Below the pieces are notes generated by a model. That model had not been told where the DNA came from and made no database searches. It saw only the letters and a program-made list of their open reading frames with translations. The position numbers and the translations under genes were made by a program. This document shows, piece by piece, positions 1 to 6,083 of a DNA stretch of 6,268 nucleotides (its first letter is position 1; each line of letters opens with the position of its first letter). The DNA lies in the NCBI GenBank assembly GCA_016934095.1, contig JAFGTO010000115.1:1-6268 (forward strand), in the 5' to 3' direction. Source of the stretch: Candidatus Glassiibacteriota bacterium. Lineage in GTDB: Bacteria > Gemmatimonadota > Glassbacteria > GWA2-58-10.

Positions 1-2
1 CA

Positions 3-134
3 GCCGGTCATGGGGCAGGGGACTACCCGGACATTGGGATTGACACTTACCTGCTTTGCGACTATTATTTCAACTATTACCGGCAGCACGGAGCCTGTTT
101 TCCGCCGGGATTACCGGATCATCCGATGAATTGA
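3..134 (+). CDS. C-terminal fragment of an unrecognised protein
   Basis: A reading frame is open from the left edge (codons starting at base 3) to a TGA at 132-134, giving 43 residues. The other two + frames close earlier or read less like protein: one stops near base 42, and the other gives a low-complexity Thr/Ile peptide ending at 129. The peptide is rich in Tyr, Asp and Gly (for example DTYLLCDYYFNYYRQHG) and ends PDHPMN. I do not recognise a family from this fragment. It is followed by a possible terminator and then a new promoter, so it is probably the end of a separate upstream unit. That this is coding at all rests only on the open frame and its composition. Confidence 0.4.
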   Translation, partial: AGHGAGDYPDIGIDTYLLCDYYFNYYRQHGACFPPGLPDHPMN

Positions 135-146
135 AAGGCCGAGCGC

Positions 147-182
147 ATTCCCCGCAGCTTGGCACGGGGAGTCTTCAATTTT
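147..182 (+). terminator. Possible intrinsic terminator of the upstream gene
   Basis: ATTCCCCG (147-154) can pair with CGGGGAGT (165-172), including one G-T pair, around a 10-nt loop. A mixed T-rich stretch (CTTCAATTTTA) follows, not a clean T run. It lies 13 bp after the stop of the upstream frame, which fits a terminator. The imperfect tail keeps this tentative. Confidence 0.4.
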
Positions 183-187
183 AGATT
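159..187 (+). promoter_or_regulatory. Putative sigma70-type promoter for the b5/DUF2231-ferritin pair
   Basis: TTGGCA (159-164, 5 of 6 to TTGACA) is separated by exactly 17 bp from TAGATT (182-187, 4 of 6 to TATAAT). Transcription would start near base 194, about 40 nt before the ATG at 235. The -35 sits inside the loop and right arm of the putative terminator hairpin, and the -10 sits in a tandem ATTTTAG repeat (178-184, 185-191). Confidence 0.4.
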
Positions 188-234
188 TTAGAAATTGCTC
201 GCTCTGAGGCGCTGATTCCATCAGGGAGTAAAAA

Positions 235-939
235 ATGAAGCAGATGGGCAAGGATGAGCTTCAGCAATACGACGGTAACGAAGACAGGAAGGCTTATGTA
301 GCCTACCAGGGGAAAATCTTCGAGGTTACCCAGAGCAAGCTCTGGAGAAACGGCCTCCACTTGAAAACGCACCAGGCCGGGCGGGACCTCACTGCCGGGA
401 TGCAGGCCGCACCCCACGGCCCCGAGGTGCTGGAGCGGTTCGAGCAGGTGGCCGAGCTGACAGAAAAACCCGGGCCCGCAGCTCCGGCAGCGGCTTTTAA
501 AACTCCGCCCAGACTGGTCGAGCTGATCTTGAGCCAGCACCCGCACCCGATCTCGGTGCATTTCCCGATCGCCCTTTGCATCGCCGCAGCGGTATTTACC
601 CTGCTGGGCCTGATCTTCCAGGCCCCTTCCCTGGAAAAGGCCGCCCTCTACAACATAATTTTCGCAGCGCTCAGCACACCGGCCTCGATAACGACCGGGG
701 TGTTGAGCTGGTACTACAATTACAGCGGAATCTGGACCCATATCTACCGGGTCAAGACTTTTATTTCAATCCTGCTGGTAGTTTTTCTGGCAGCCGCCCT
801 TTCGATTCATTTCCTGTGTCTGAGCGGCCCGGCCCAGGACGGGCCTTGGTACTGGGTTTACAGCTTGATAGTTATGGCCCAGGCTCCTACGGTGATCGGG
901 CTCGGATACTTCGGCGGTAAAATTACCTTTCCCTCCTAG
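235..939 (+). CDS. Cytochrome b5-like domain fused to DUF2231 membrane domain
   Basis: This 234-residue protein has two parts. Residues about 5-75 resemble the bacterial cytochrome b5-like heme/steroid-binding family: a YVAYQGKIFEVTQSKLW strand region, a W-x2-G-x-H-x3-H-x-AG-x-DLT motif with H42 and H46, and APHG with H61 near an EVLERF helix. These His residues are candidate heme ligands, but which pair binds cannot be settled by eye. After an Ala/Pro linker (about 78-90), residues about 100-230 match DUF2231: an HPHPISVHFPIAL signature at 102-114, then four hydrophobic segments near 107-128, 138-160, 172-194 and 207-226. The soluble domain has no signal peptide, so it is probably cytoplasmic. 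The start is supported by AGGGAG at 223-228, six bases before ATG; an ATG at 244 is less well placed. A ferritin-like gene follows after 15 bp, suggesting cotranscription. A role in electron transfer at the membrane is inference; no enzyme activity is established. Confidence 0.85.
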   Translation: MKQMGKDELQQYDGNEDRKAYVAYQGKIFEVTQSKLWRNGLHLKTHQAGRDLTAGMQAAPHGPEVLERFEQVAELTEKPGPAAPAAAFKTPPRLVELILSQHPHPISVHFPIALCIAAAVFTLLGLIFQAPSLEKAALYNIIFAALSTPASITTGVLSWYYNYSGIWTHIYRVKTFISILLVVFLAAALSIHFLCLSGPAQDGPWYWVYSLIVMAQAPTVIGLGYFGGKITFPS

Positions 940-954
940 CCCGAGGATACTGCC

Positions 955-1476
955 ATGGATAAAAAGGACCTCAAGCACCTCGAAAATATGATAGAAGTCA
1001 TCATGAGCTCCATCCCCAAGGAACGTCAGTCTCACGACACCTATTTCGCCGCCGCCCGGGAAGCGAAAACCGAGATGGCCCGGCTGCTTTTCGACAGGCT
1101 TGCGGAACAGGAAGAGCAGCACGAGGCAAAACTGCGTGCCGTCCTGGAAATACTGAAAGAAGAGTACGATACGGCCAGGGGAAAAGTGGCTGAAGTGGGG
1201 GAAGGGCCCCGGATCCACGACGAGGGACTCTCGGATGACCAGAAAATCAAGGATATCGAGCGGGTTATGGAAGTGGTGATACGCATGATCCCCAAGGAGC
1301 GCAGCGCCAGGGAACTGTACTCATCCACCTCGCGGACGGCGAAAAGAGAGATGACCCGGAGCCTTTTCGAGACCCTGGCAGACCAGGAGCAGCAGCACGA
1401 GGACAAGCTGCGGGGTATTCTCGAGCTCTTCAGGACCGAGCTGCAAAAGATAAAAGGAAAAAACCCGGATAAATGA
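955..1476 (+). CDS. Ferritin-like di-iron protein with two tandem homologous halves
   Basis: This 173-residue, highly charged helical protein is made of two related halves offset by 92 residues (about 5-70 and 97-162; roughly 31 of 67 positions identical by hand count). Each half is a helix pair with rubrerythrin/ferritin-like spacing: an IPKER glutamate (E23; E115), then LA-x-QE-x-QH (E53-x2-H56; E145-x2-H148). The E/30/ExxH spacing is identical in both, so together the halves supply the two glutamates and two ExxH motifs of a complete ferritin-like di-iron site. The linker (about 71-96) is Gly/Glu rich. There is no rubredoxin-type Cys4 domain, signal peptide or membrane segment; the protein has no cysteine. 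GAGGAT at 943-948 supports the ATG at 955. Iron oxidation/storage or peroxide reduction is likely for the family, but the exact reaction is unknown. It follows the b5/DUF2231 gene closely, and a Fur-like site lies just downstream. Confidence 0.85.
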   Translation: MDKKDLKHLENMIEVIMSSIPKERQSHDTYFAAAREAKTEMARLLFDRLAEQEEQHEAKLRAVLEILKEEYDTARGKVAEVGEGPRIHDEGLSDDQKIKDIERVMEVVIRMIPKERSARELYSSTSRTAKREMTRSLFETLADQEQQHEDKLRGILELFRTELQKIKGKNPDK

Positions 1477-1536
1477 GCGGCATCCGTCCACCCCGCCGGT
1501 ACATGCCGGCCTGCCCGGCTCGCGGATCCACTGGGA

Positions 1537-1555
1537 TGTAACGATTATCATTCTC
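1537..1555 (+). promoter_or_regulatory. Candidate Fur box
   Basis: The 19-mer TGTAACGATTATCATTCTC matches 15 of 19 positions of the classical Fur box (GATAATGATTATCATTATC, central A/T ambiguous). The reverse strand reads GAGAATGATAATCGTTACA. It is an AT-rich island inside a G+C-rich gap, 61 bp after the ferritin-like gene and 102 bp before fprA. A TATCAT hexamer (1547-1552) inside it could be a -10, but I see no matching -35. Iron control of fprA is inferred from position and the iron-related neighbours. Confidence 0.5.
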
Positions 1556-1622
1556 ATCCGTTTATCAGACAGGACCTTTTACCGGCGCTTTTCCTGGCGG
1601 CCGGTTGAGCTTTGAGGAGTAT

Positions 1623-1636
1623 CTTTTGTCCAAAAG
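1623..1636 (+). repeat. Short perfect inverted repeat upstream of fprA
   Basis: CTTTTG and CAAAAG are perfect 6-bp arms around TC, 21 bp before the fprA ATG and just upstream of its ribosome binding site. It could be an operator half or a small mRNA hairpin; no known regulator is recognised from it. Confidence 0.3.
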
Positions 1637-1657
1637 CACAGTGAAGAGAGGTTATCA

Positions 1658-2854
1658 ATGCTGGCCAGACAGATTACCGAGGGTGTTTACTGGGTGGGAG
1701 TCATCGACCCGGACCGCAAGCTTTTCGAGGAGATAACACCCCTGCCGGATGGTACCAGTTACAATTCCTACCTGGTACAGGGCAGTGAAAAGAACGCGCT
1801 TATCGATACGGTGGAGCCGGCTTTCTGCGATGTCCTGCTCCGCCGGCTCCAGGCTCTTGGAATAGAGCGCCTGGACTACGTGGTTTCCAACCACTCCGAG
1901 CAGGACCATTCGGGGTCGCTGCCGGCGGTCCTGGCCCGTTTCCCCGAGGCCAGTGTCGTAACCACACCCAAGGGCGAAAAAATGCTGCGGGACCTTTTGC
2001 CCCTGCCCGAGGGCCGCATGATTATTGTAGGGCACGGCGAGACAATCGACCTGGGCGGGCGCACCCTGGAGTTCATTCACGCTCCCTGGGTGCACTGGCC
2101 GGAGACCATGCTCACCTACCTGCGGCAGGACAGGATACTTTTCCCCTGCGACCTTTTCGGCTCCCACCTGGGGGGGAATGACCTTTTTGTAGTTGATGAG
2201 GGCCGGGTCTACGATGCGGCCAAGCGCTATTACGCCGAGGTGATGATGCCTTTCAGCGGCCCGGTGCGCAAAGGCATGGAAAAGATCGAGGGTCTGGAGA
2301 TCGAGATCATCGCCCCGAGCCACGGCCCTCTTTTCGACAAGCCGGAGTTCATCCTGGAGGCTTACCGCGACTGGACCGGATTGACGCCGAAAAGCCTGGT
2401 CGCCCTGCCGTATGTTTCCATGCACGGCAGCACCAGGCTGATGGTAACGCATTTCATGGAGGCGCTGATCTCCCGGGGCATCCGGGTCGAGTTCTTCAAC
2501 CTGGCCGAGGCGGATGTGGGCAGGCTGTCGATGTCCCTGGTTGATGCCGCTACTATCATTTTCGGCTCGCCTAACGTGCTGGGCGGTATGCACCCCAAGG
2601 TGGTCTATGCCGCCTACCTGGTGAATGCACTGCGGCCCAAGGCCAGGTTCGCCGCCATTATCGGGTCGTACGGCTGGGCTATCAAGATGAACGAGCAGCT
2701 TGCAGGTCTGCTGCACAGCTTGAAAATAGATCTTCTCGACCCGGTGATAACCAGGGGACACCCGGGGGAGGATGATTTCAAGGCCCTGGACAAGCTGGCC
2801 GATACGATCGCCCGCCGCCACCAGGGGCTCGCCCGGGAGCTGCAGACGGCTTGA
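1658..2854 (+). CDS. fprA: Flavodiiron protein (FprA-type O2/NO reductase)
   Basis: A cytoplasmic class A flavodiiron protein of 398 residues, the usual length, that reduces O2 to water or NO to N2O with electrons usually passed from rubredoxin. The N-terminal metallo-beta-lactamase-like domain (about 1-245) carries the full di-iron ligand set: H79-x-E81-x-D83-H84 in NHSEQDHSG, H146 in VHWPE, D165 in FPCDLFGSH and H222 in APSHGPLF. The flavodoxin domain (about 248-395) has the family FMN phosphate loop YVSMHGSTR (252-260), GSPNVLGGMHP (303-313) and GSYGW (336-340). There is no C-terminal rubredoxin or NADH-binding extension, so a separate rubredoxin is expected and is not in this window. AGAGAGG (1645-1651) six bases upstream supports the ATG at 1658. 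A candidate Fur box lies 102 bp upstream. The O2 versus NO preference cannot be read from sequence. Confidence 0.97.
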   Translation: MLARQITEGVYWVGVIDPDRKLFEEITPLPDGTSYNSYLVQGSEKNALIDTVEPAFCDVLLRRLQALGIERLDYVVSNHSEQDHSGSLPAVLARFPEASVVTTPKGEKMLRDLLPLPEGRMIIVGHGETIDLGGRTLEFIHAPWVHWPETMLTYLRQDRILFPCDLFGSHLGGNDLFVVDEGRVYDAAKRYYAEVMMPFSGPVRKGMEKIEGLEIEIIAPSHGPLFDKPEFILEAYRDWTGLTPKSLVALPYVSMHGSTRLMVTHFMEALISRGIRVEFFNLAEADVGRLSMSLVDAATIIFGSPNVLGGMHPKVVYAAYLVNALRPKARFAAIIGSYGWAIKMNEQLAGLLHSLKIDLLDPVITRGHPGEDDFKALDKLADTIARRHQGLARELQTA

Positions 2855-2964
2855 CCGGTCCCTGACTGAAAGGAAGCTGCAGGCTCGGGACTCTCTCCGC
2901 GCGCAGGCATCAGTCTTTCCCGCCGTATGTGCCAGTCTGCTTTAAAGTGGGTTATACCGAAAAA

Positions 2965-2977
2965 AAAGTAAAACTTT
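2965..2977 (+). repeat. Inverted repeat overlapping a putative -35
   Basis: AAAGT and ACTTT are perfect 5-bp arms around AAA. The right arm overlaps the TTGCAG (2976-2981) taken as the -35 of the upstream nifU promoter. Short arms in an A-rich tract could arise by chance. Confidence 0.25.
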
Positions 2978-3003
2978 GCAGTCTCCGGATTGTATATTAT
3001 ATT
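2976..3003 (+). promoter_or_regulatory. Putative upstream promoter of the nifU-nifS operon
   Basis: TTGCAG (2976-2981, 4 of 6 to TTGACA) is 16 bp from TATATT (2998-3003, 5 of 6 to TATAAT), in an AT-rich stretch that stands out from the surrounding G+C-rich sequence. It would start transcription about 80 nt before nifU. The run TATATTATATTA allows several -10 registers, so the exact hexamer is uncertain. Confidence 0.35.
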
Positions 3004-3004
3004 A

Positions 3005-3018
3005 GAGAAAGTTTTCTC
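3005..3018 (+). promoter_or_regulatory. Operator-like inverted repeat in the nifU promoter spacer
   Basis: GAGAAA and TTTCTC are perfect 6-bp arms around GT. The repeat sits just upstream of the extended -10 TGTTATAAT and downstream of the other putative -10, where a bound repressor would block both promoters. It does not match the IscR type 1 or type 2 sites I know, so the regulator is unidentified. Confidence 0.4.
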
Positions 3019-3022
3019 AAAC

Positions 3023-3031
3023 TGTTATAAT
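3023..3031 (+). promoter_or_regulatory. Extended -10 promoter of the nifU-nifS operon
   Basis: TGTTATAAT contains a consensus TATAAT (3026-3031) with the extended TGn element. The -35 region (around 3002-3008) is poor, which is common for extended -10 promoters. Transcription would start near 3038, leaving a leader of about 52 nt before the nifU ATG. This is the best promoter in the window by consensus. Confidence 0.6.
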
Positions 3032-3089
3032 GACTTTGGCTCACCTGGAATTTCAAGGGTAGGTCAGTGTTCGCGCAGGAGGAAGTACC

Positions 3090-3947
3090 ATGTGGGATTA
3101 CACCGATAAAGTAATGGATCATTTTCGTAACCCACGGAATGTCGGTTACATAAAAGACCCGGACGGCGAGGGGGAAGTGGGTTCGATGGCCTGCGGCGAC
3201 GTGATGAGGTTGATGTTCAAGCTGGATGACCAGGGAAGGATAGCGGATGCCAAGTTCCAGACTTTCGGCTGTGGGAGCGCCATAGCCTCGGCTTCCGTGC
3301 TCACCGAGCTGATAAAGGGCAAGACCCTCGATGAAGTCGAGAAGATAACCAACCAGGAGATAGTGGATTACCTGGGCGGGCTGCCGGAGCAGAAGATGCA
3401 CTGCTCGGTAATGGGCCGGGAGGCCCTCGAGGCCGCTATCGAGAACTACCGCACCGGGGAGGTTTCCACCCGGAAGCTGGAGGGCCGCGTGGTCTGTGTC
3501 TGTTTCGGAGTAACCGAAAAATCCATCAGGAACGCCATCGAGGAGAACGGCCTGACCACCGTGGAGCAGGTGACCAACTATACCAAGGCGGGCGGCGGCT
3601 GCGGGGGCTGCAAGGAGGAGATCGGGGAAATCATCGCCGAGATCCTCGGCAGGGAGCCCGAGGCAGGGCATGAGGAAAAAACGGCGGAGCCTGCTGCGCC
3701 GAAAAAACTGACCACCCTGCAGAAAGTCAGGCTGGTGGAAGAGGTTATAGAGAAAGAGATACGGCCGGAGATGGCCAAACACGGCGGCGACCTCGAGCTG
3801 GTGGACATCGACGGCAATAATGTGGTGGTGAAGCTTCAGGGCGCCTGCGCGAAATGCGAGATGACCTGGTTCACCCTGAAAGGCTTGATCGAGTCCAAGC
3901 TTCGCGAGAAAGTTTCGGAAGAACTGGTAGCCGTGGAGGAAAAATGA
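3090..3947 (+). CDS. nifU: NifU-type three-domain Fe-S cluster scaffold
   Basis: A 285-residue cytoplasmic scaffold that assembles Fe-S clusters from sulfur supplied by the desulfurase next door and passes them to apo-proteins. Three domains are visible. The N-terminal IscU-like domain (about 1-125) opens WDYTDKVMDHFRNPRNVG and has the cluster-assembly residues C35, D37, C61 and C105 (with H104). The central BFD-like [2Fe-2S] domain (about 132-188) has C136-x-C138 and C171-x2-C174. After an Ala/Glu/Lys linker (about 189-207), the C-terminal NifU domain (about 210-275) has C253-x2-C256 in GACAKC. All expected cysteines are present. A strong Shine-Dalgarno AGGAGG (3077-3082) lies seven bases before the ATG. 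It overlaps nifS by 4 bp. No nitrogenase gene is in view, so it may serve general Fe-S assembly, as NifU does in many anaerobes. Confidence 0.96.
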   Translation: MWDYTDKVMDHFRNPRNVGYIKDPDGEGEVGSMACGDVMRLMFKLDDQGRIADAKFQTFGCGSAIASASVLTELIKGKTLDEVEKITNQEIVDYLGGLPEQKMHCSVMGREALEAAIENYRTGEVSTRKLEGRVVCVCFGVTEKSIRNAIEENGLTTVEQVTNYTKAGGGCGGCKEEIGEIIAEILGREPEAGHEEKTAEPAAPKKLTTLQKVRLVEEVIEKEIRPEMAKHGGDLELVDIDGNNVVVKLQGACAKCEMTWFTLKGLIESKLREKVSEELVAVEEK

Positions 3948-5107
3948 GCAGGGTGGTTTATCTGGACAACAATGCCACTACCATGGTGGCCCCGGAAGTG
4001 TTCGAGGCTATGAAGCCCTTTTTATCCGGCAGGTACGGAAACCCCTCGAGCTTCCACTCTTTCGGAGGCGGAGTGCGCAGGGACATCGACCGGGCCAGGG
4101 AGCAGGCGGCGCAGTTGCTGAATGCAGATCCCGGGGAAATAGTCTTCACCGGCTGCGGCACGGAAAGCGACAATGCGGCGCTGCTCGGCGCCCTGGAGCT
4201 GGCCGGCCCGGCCAAGAGGCACTTGGTGATCACCCGGGTCGAACACGAGGCCGTGCTCCAGGTGGGCCACTACCTCAAGGACAAAGGGTACCGGGTTACC
4301 GAGCTGCCGGTAGACCGCAGCGGTGCGCTGGACCTGGACCAGTTGCTTGACTCCATCGCGGATGACACAGCCGTGGTCAGCGTAATGTGGGCCAACAACG
4401 AGACCGGGGTGCTTTACCCGGTCAGGCAGATCGCCGAGGCGGTCAAGTCGAAGGGAGTGTTCTTCCACACAGATGCAGTCCAGGCCGGGGGGAAGATACC
4501 TGTCGACCTGAATGAGGTGCCGGCCGATTTCCTCTCGCTCTCGGGCCACAAGTTCCATGCGTCCAAGGGGGTCGGGGTCCTTTTCGTGCGCAGGGGGATC
4601 AAGCTGCCGCCCTACGTACGCGGGGGGCACCAGGAAAACGGCATGCGGGCCGGCACGGAGAATGTGGCCGGTATCGTGGGCCTGGGAGTGGCGGCCGAGC
4701 TTGCACTCAAGACCATGACAGAGGACTACCGGCGCGAGGGCAGGCTCCGCGACAAGCTCGAAAAAGGCATCCTCGAGAGCTGCAGCAATGTCTATGTCAA
4801 CGGAGAGAACAGGCTGGCCAATACCCTGAACGTGAGTTTCGAGTTCATAGAGAGCGAGGCTATCCTGCTGATGTTGAACGACCTGGGCATCTGCACTTCC
4901 TCGGGTTCAGCCTGCACTTCCGGCAACCTCGAGCCCTCGCACGTGCTGCGGGCCATGGGCATCCCGAACATGCTGGCCTATGGCTCCATCCGCTTCAGCC
5001 TCAGCCGTTACAACACGGAAGAGGAAATCGATTACGTGCTGGAGAACCTCCCGCCGATCATCGACCGTCTGCGCGAGATCTCTCCTTTCGCCCAAAGAAT
5101 ATCCTGA
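3944..5107 (+). CDS. nifS: Cysteine desulfurase, NifS/IscS class
   Basis: A PLP enzyme of 387 residues that converts cysteine to alanine and delivers persulfide sulfur to NifU. Signature elements in order: YLDNNATT at the N-terminus, H101 over the PLP ring (RVEHEAV), NNETG (151-155), HTDAVQ with D177 and Q180, the PLP Schiff-base lysine K203 in SGHKFHASKG, RAGTEN (235-240), and the catalytic loop SSGSACTSG with C324. The loop form is that of class I NifS/IscS, not the class II SufS type. I chose the ATG at 3944, overlapping the nifU stop as ATGA, because it follows GGAGGA (3935-3940) and gives the family-standard MSRVVYLDNNATT start. An in-frame GTG or similar start at 3854 would add 30 residues unlike the family and read through nifU. 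The overlap implies translational coupling with nifU. IscS would be an equally fair name. Confidence 0.95.
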   Translation: MSRVVYLDNNATTMVAPEVFEAMKPFLSGRYGNPSSFHSFGGGVRRDIDRAREQAAQLLNADPGEIVFTGCGTESDNAALLGALELAGPAKRHLVITRVEHEAVLQVGHYLKDKGYRVTELPVDRSGALDLDQLLDSIADDTAVVSVMWANNETGVLYPVRQIAEAVKSKGVFFHTDAVQAGGKIPVDLNEVPADFLSLSGHKFHASKGVGVLFVRRGIKLPPYVRGGHQENGMRAGTENVAGIVGLGVAAELALKTMTEDYRREGRLRDKLEKGILESCSNVYVNGENRLANTLNVSFEFIESEAILLMLNDLGICTSSGSACTSGNLEPSHVLRAMGIPNMLAYGSIRFSLSRYNTEEEIDYVLENLPPIIDRLREISPFAQRIS

Positions 5108-5144
5108 CAGTTTATCATACTTCCCGGGATGCAGCCGAGCCGCT

Positions 5145-5957
5145 ATGCCGGAATTGCCGGAAGTCGAAACCGTGGTGCGCCAGCTCGCACCTTTTTTATT
5201 GGGCCGGAGGGTCTGTTGCCTGGAGATCCTCGACCCGAAGCTTGAGAGCCCGGAAAAGGACTCTGTGGGGGGACGTACCATCCTCGAAGTGGTGCGGGCC
5301 GGCAAGCAGGCGGTTATCAGGCTTTCACCCTTGCCGGGAAGTACGCTGCCGCTCTGGCTTAGTTTCCACCTGCGGATGACCGGCCGCCTGATCATGGACG
5401 GCTGGCAGTCCGGGCAGCAGGAGAAACACCTGCGGGCCCGCCTGGTGCTCGACCGAGGCTGCCTGAATTTCTTCGATGTCCGCCGCTTCGGGGTGATCGA
5501 TATCCGCCATTCGCCGGGCCAGGTCCGGCCGCAAGGCCTCGACCCGCTCTCGCCGGCATTTACCGGCCGCGCCCTGGCAAAGCTCCTCTGCGGCCCGGGC
5601 CGTCAGGTCAAGCCCTGGCTCCTGCGCCAGGACCGACTGGCGGGCATCGGCAACATCTACGCCTCGGAGATCCTCTTCCATGCCGGGATCGACCCGCGCA
5701 GGGAGGTCGCCGGCCTGACTGCGGAAGAAATCAAGCACCTTCACCACTCGACCCGAAAAGTCCTCCGCCTGGCAATCGAAAACTGCGGCACCACCTTTTC
5801 CGACTTCCAGGACACCCGCGGCAGGGCCGGGACCTTCCAGGACCTGCTGTCGGTCTACCGGCGCGAGGCTCAGCCGTGCCGCAGGTGCGGCGAGCCGGTC
5901 GTGCGGATTGTCCAGCAGCAGAGGAGCACCTTTTTCTGTCCCGCCTGTCAGAGGTAG
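5145..5957 (+). CDS. mutM: Formamidopyrimidine-DNA glycosylase (8-oxoguanine repair)
   Basis: A 270-residue bifunctional base-excision repair enzyme that removes 8-oxoguanine and formamidopyrimidines and nicks the abasic site. Visible features: the N-terminal MPELPEVETV, with the proline that becomes the catalytic amine after Met removal and the catalytic glutamate next to it; K54 in AGKQAV; LRMTG (76-80) and DVRRFG (111-116), which carry the lesion-recognition wedge residues; the helix-two-turn-helix with GIGNIYA (167-173); and a C-terminal zinc finger with C245-x2-C248 and C265-x2-C268, with R260 in the QQR loop. The ATG at 5145 is fixed because the catalytic proline must be residue 2; the open frame reaching back to 4980 is only nifS read in another frame. 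The ribosome binding site is weak. It starts 37 bp after nifS, so it is probably the third gene of that operon. Confidence 0.98.
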   Translation: MPELPEVETVVRQLAPFLLGRRVCCLEILDPKLESPEKDSVGGRTILEVVRAGKQAVIRLSPLPGSTLPLWLSFHLRMTGRLIMDGWQSGQQEKHLRARLVLDRGCLNFFDVRRFGVIDIRHSPGQVRPQGLDPLSPAFTGRALAKLLCGPGRQVKPWLLRQDRLAGIGNIYASEILFHAGIDPRREVAGLTAEEIKHLHHSTRKVLRLAIENCGTTFSDFQDTRGRAGTFQDLLSVYRREAQPCRRCGEPVVRIVQQQRSTFFCPACQR

Positions 5958-6044
5958 ACCGCTTCAAGCCGCGCATTCCCGCTCAGCCGGATTGACCGGG
6001 GGCTCGGCCGCCGCGTAACCAGCCGCTCTAAGCTTGCGTTTAAT

Positions 6045-6059
6045 TCATAATGATTTGGT
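6045..6059 (+). promoter_or_regulatory. Weak Fur/PerR-like half site at the tpx promoter
   Basis: TCATAAT-G-ATTTGGT fits the 7-1-7 layout of Fur-family boxes. The left arm matches 6 of 7 for both Fur (TGATAAT) and PerR (TTATAAT), but the right arm only 3 of 7. It overlaps the putative tpx -35 (6055-6060). Position is right for a repressor, but the match is too asymmetric to trust. Confidence 0.22.
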
Positions 6060-6083
6060 TTCTCAATGCCGGAACACTATATT
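6055..6083 (+). promoter_or_regulatory. tpx: Putative sigma70-type promoter of tpx
   Basis: TTGGTT (6055-6060) is followed after exactly 17 bp by TATATT (6078-6083, 5 of 6 to TATAAT). Transcription would begin near 6090, leaving a leader of about 120 nt. The -35 matches only at the TTG. Confidence 0.4.

Noticed and set aside
1495..1510. GCCGG-TACATG-CCGGC hairpin as terminator of the ferritin-like gene
   Set aside because: The stem is only 5 bp and is followed by G+C-rich sequence with no T run, so an intrinsic terminator is not supported.
1655..2821. Long open frame of 388 codons on the - strand opposite fprA
   Set aside because: It mirrors a clearly coding + strand gene with all flavodiiron ligands. 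The translation has no recognisable motif and high Gln/His/Arg content typical of an antisense shadow in G+C-rich DNA.
2997..3782. Open frame of 261 codons on the - strand across the nifU promoter and gene
   Set aside because: It lies opposite a complete NifU with all cysteines and crosses its promoter; no start signal or family motif.
3854..3943. 30-residue N-terminal extension of NifS
   Set aside because: It reads through nifU in another frame and is unlike the family; ATG at 3944 has a Shine-Dalgarno and gives the standard NifS start.
3090..5107. nifU-nifS as evidence of nitrogen fixation
   Set aside because: No nitrogenase or other nif gene is in the window, and NifU/NifS commonly serve general Fe-S assembly in anaerobes.
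4980..5144. 55-residue N-terminal extension of MutM
   Set aside because: MutM needs proline as residue 2 for catalysis, so the true start is 5145; the upstream part is nifS out of frame.
5958..6030. G+C-rich repeats after mutM as a terminator
   Set aside because: CCGG and CGGCCG motifs can pair only in short or bulged stems and no T run follows.
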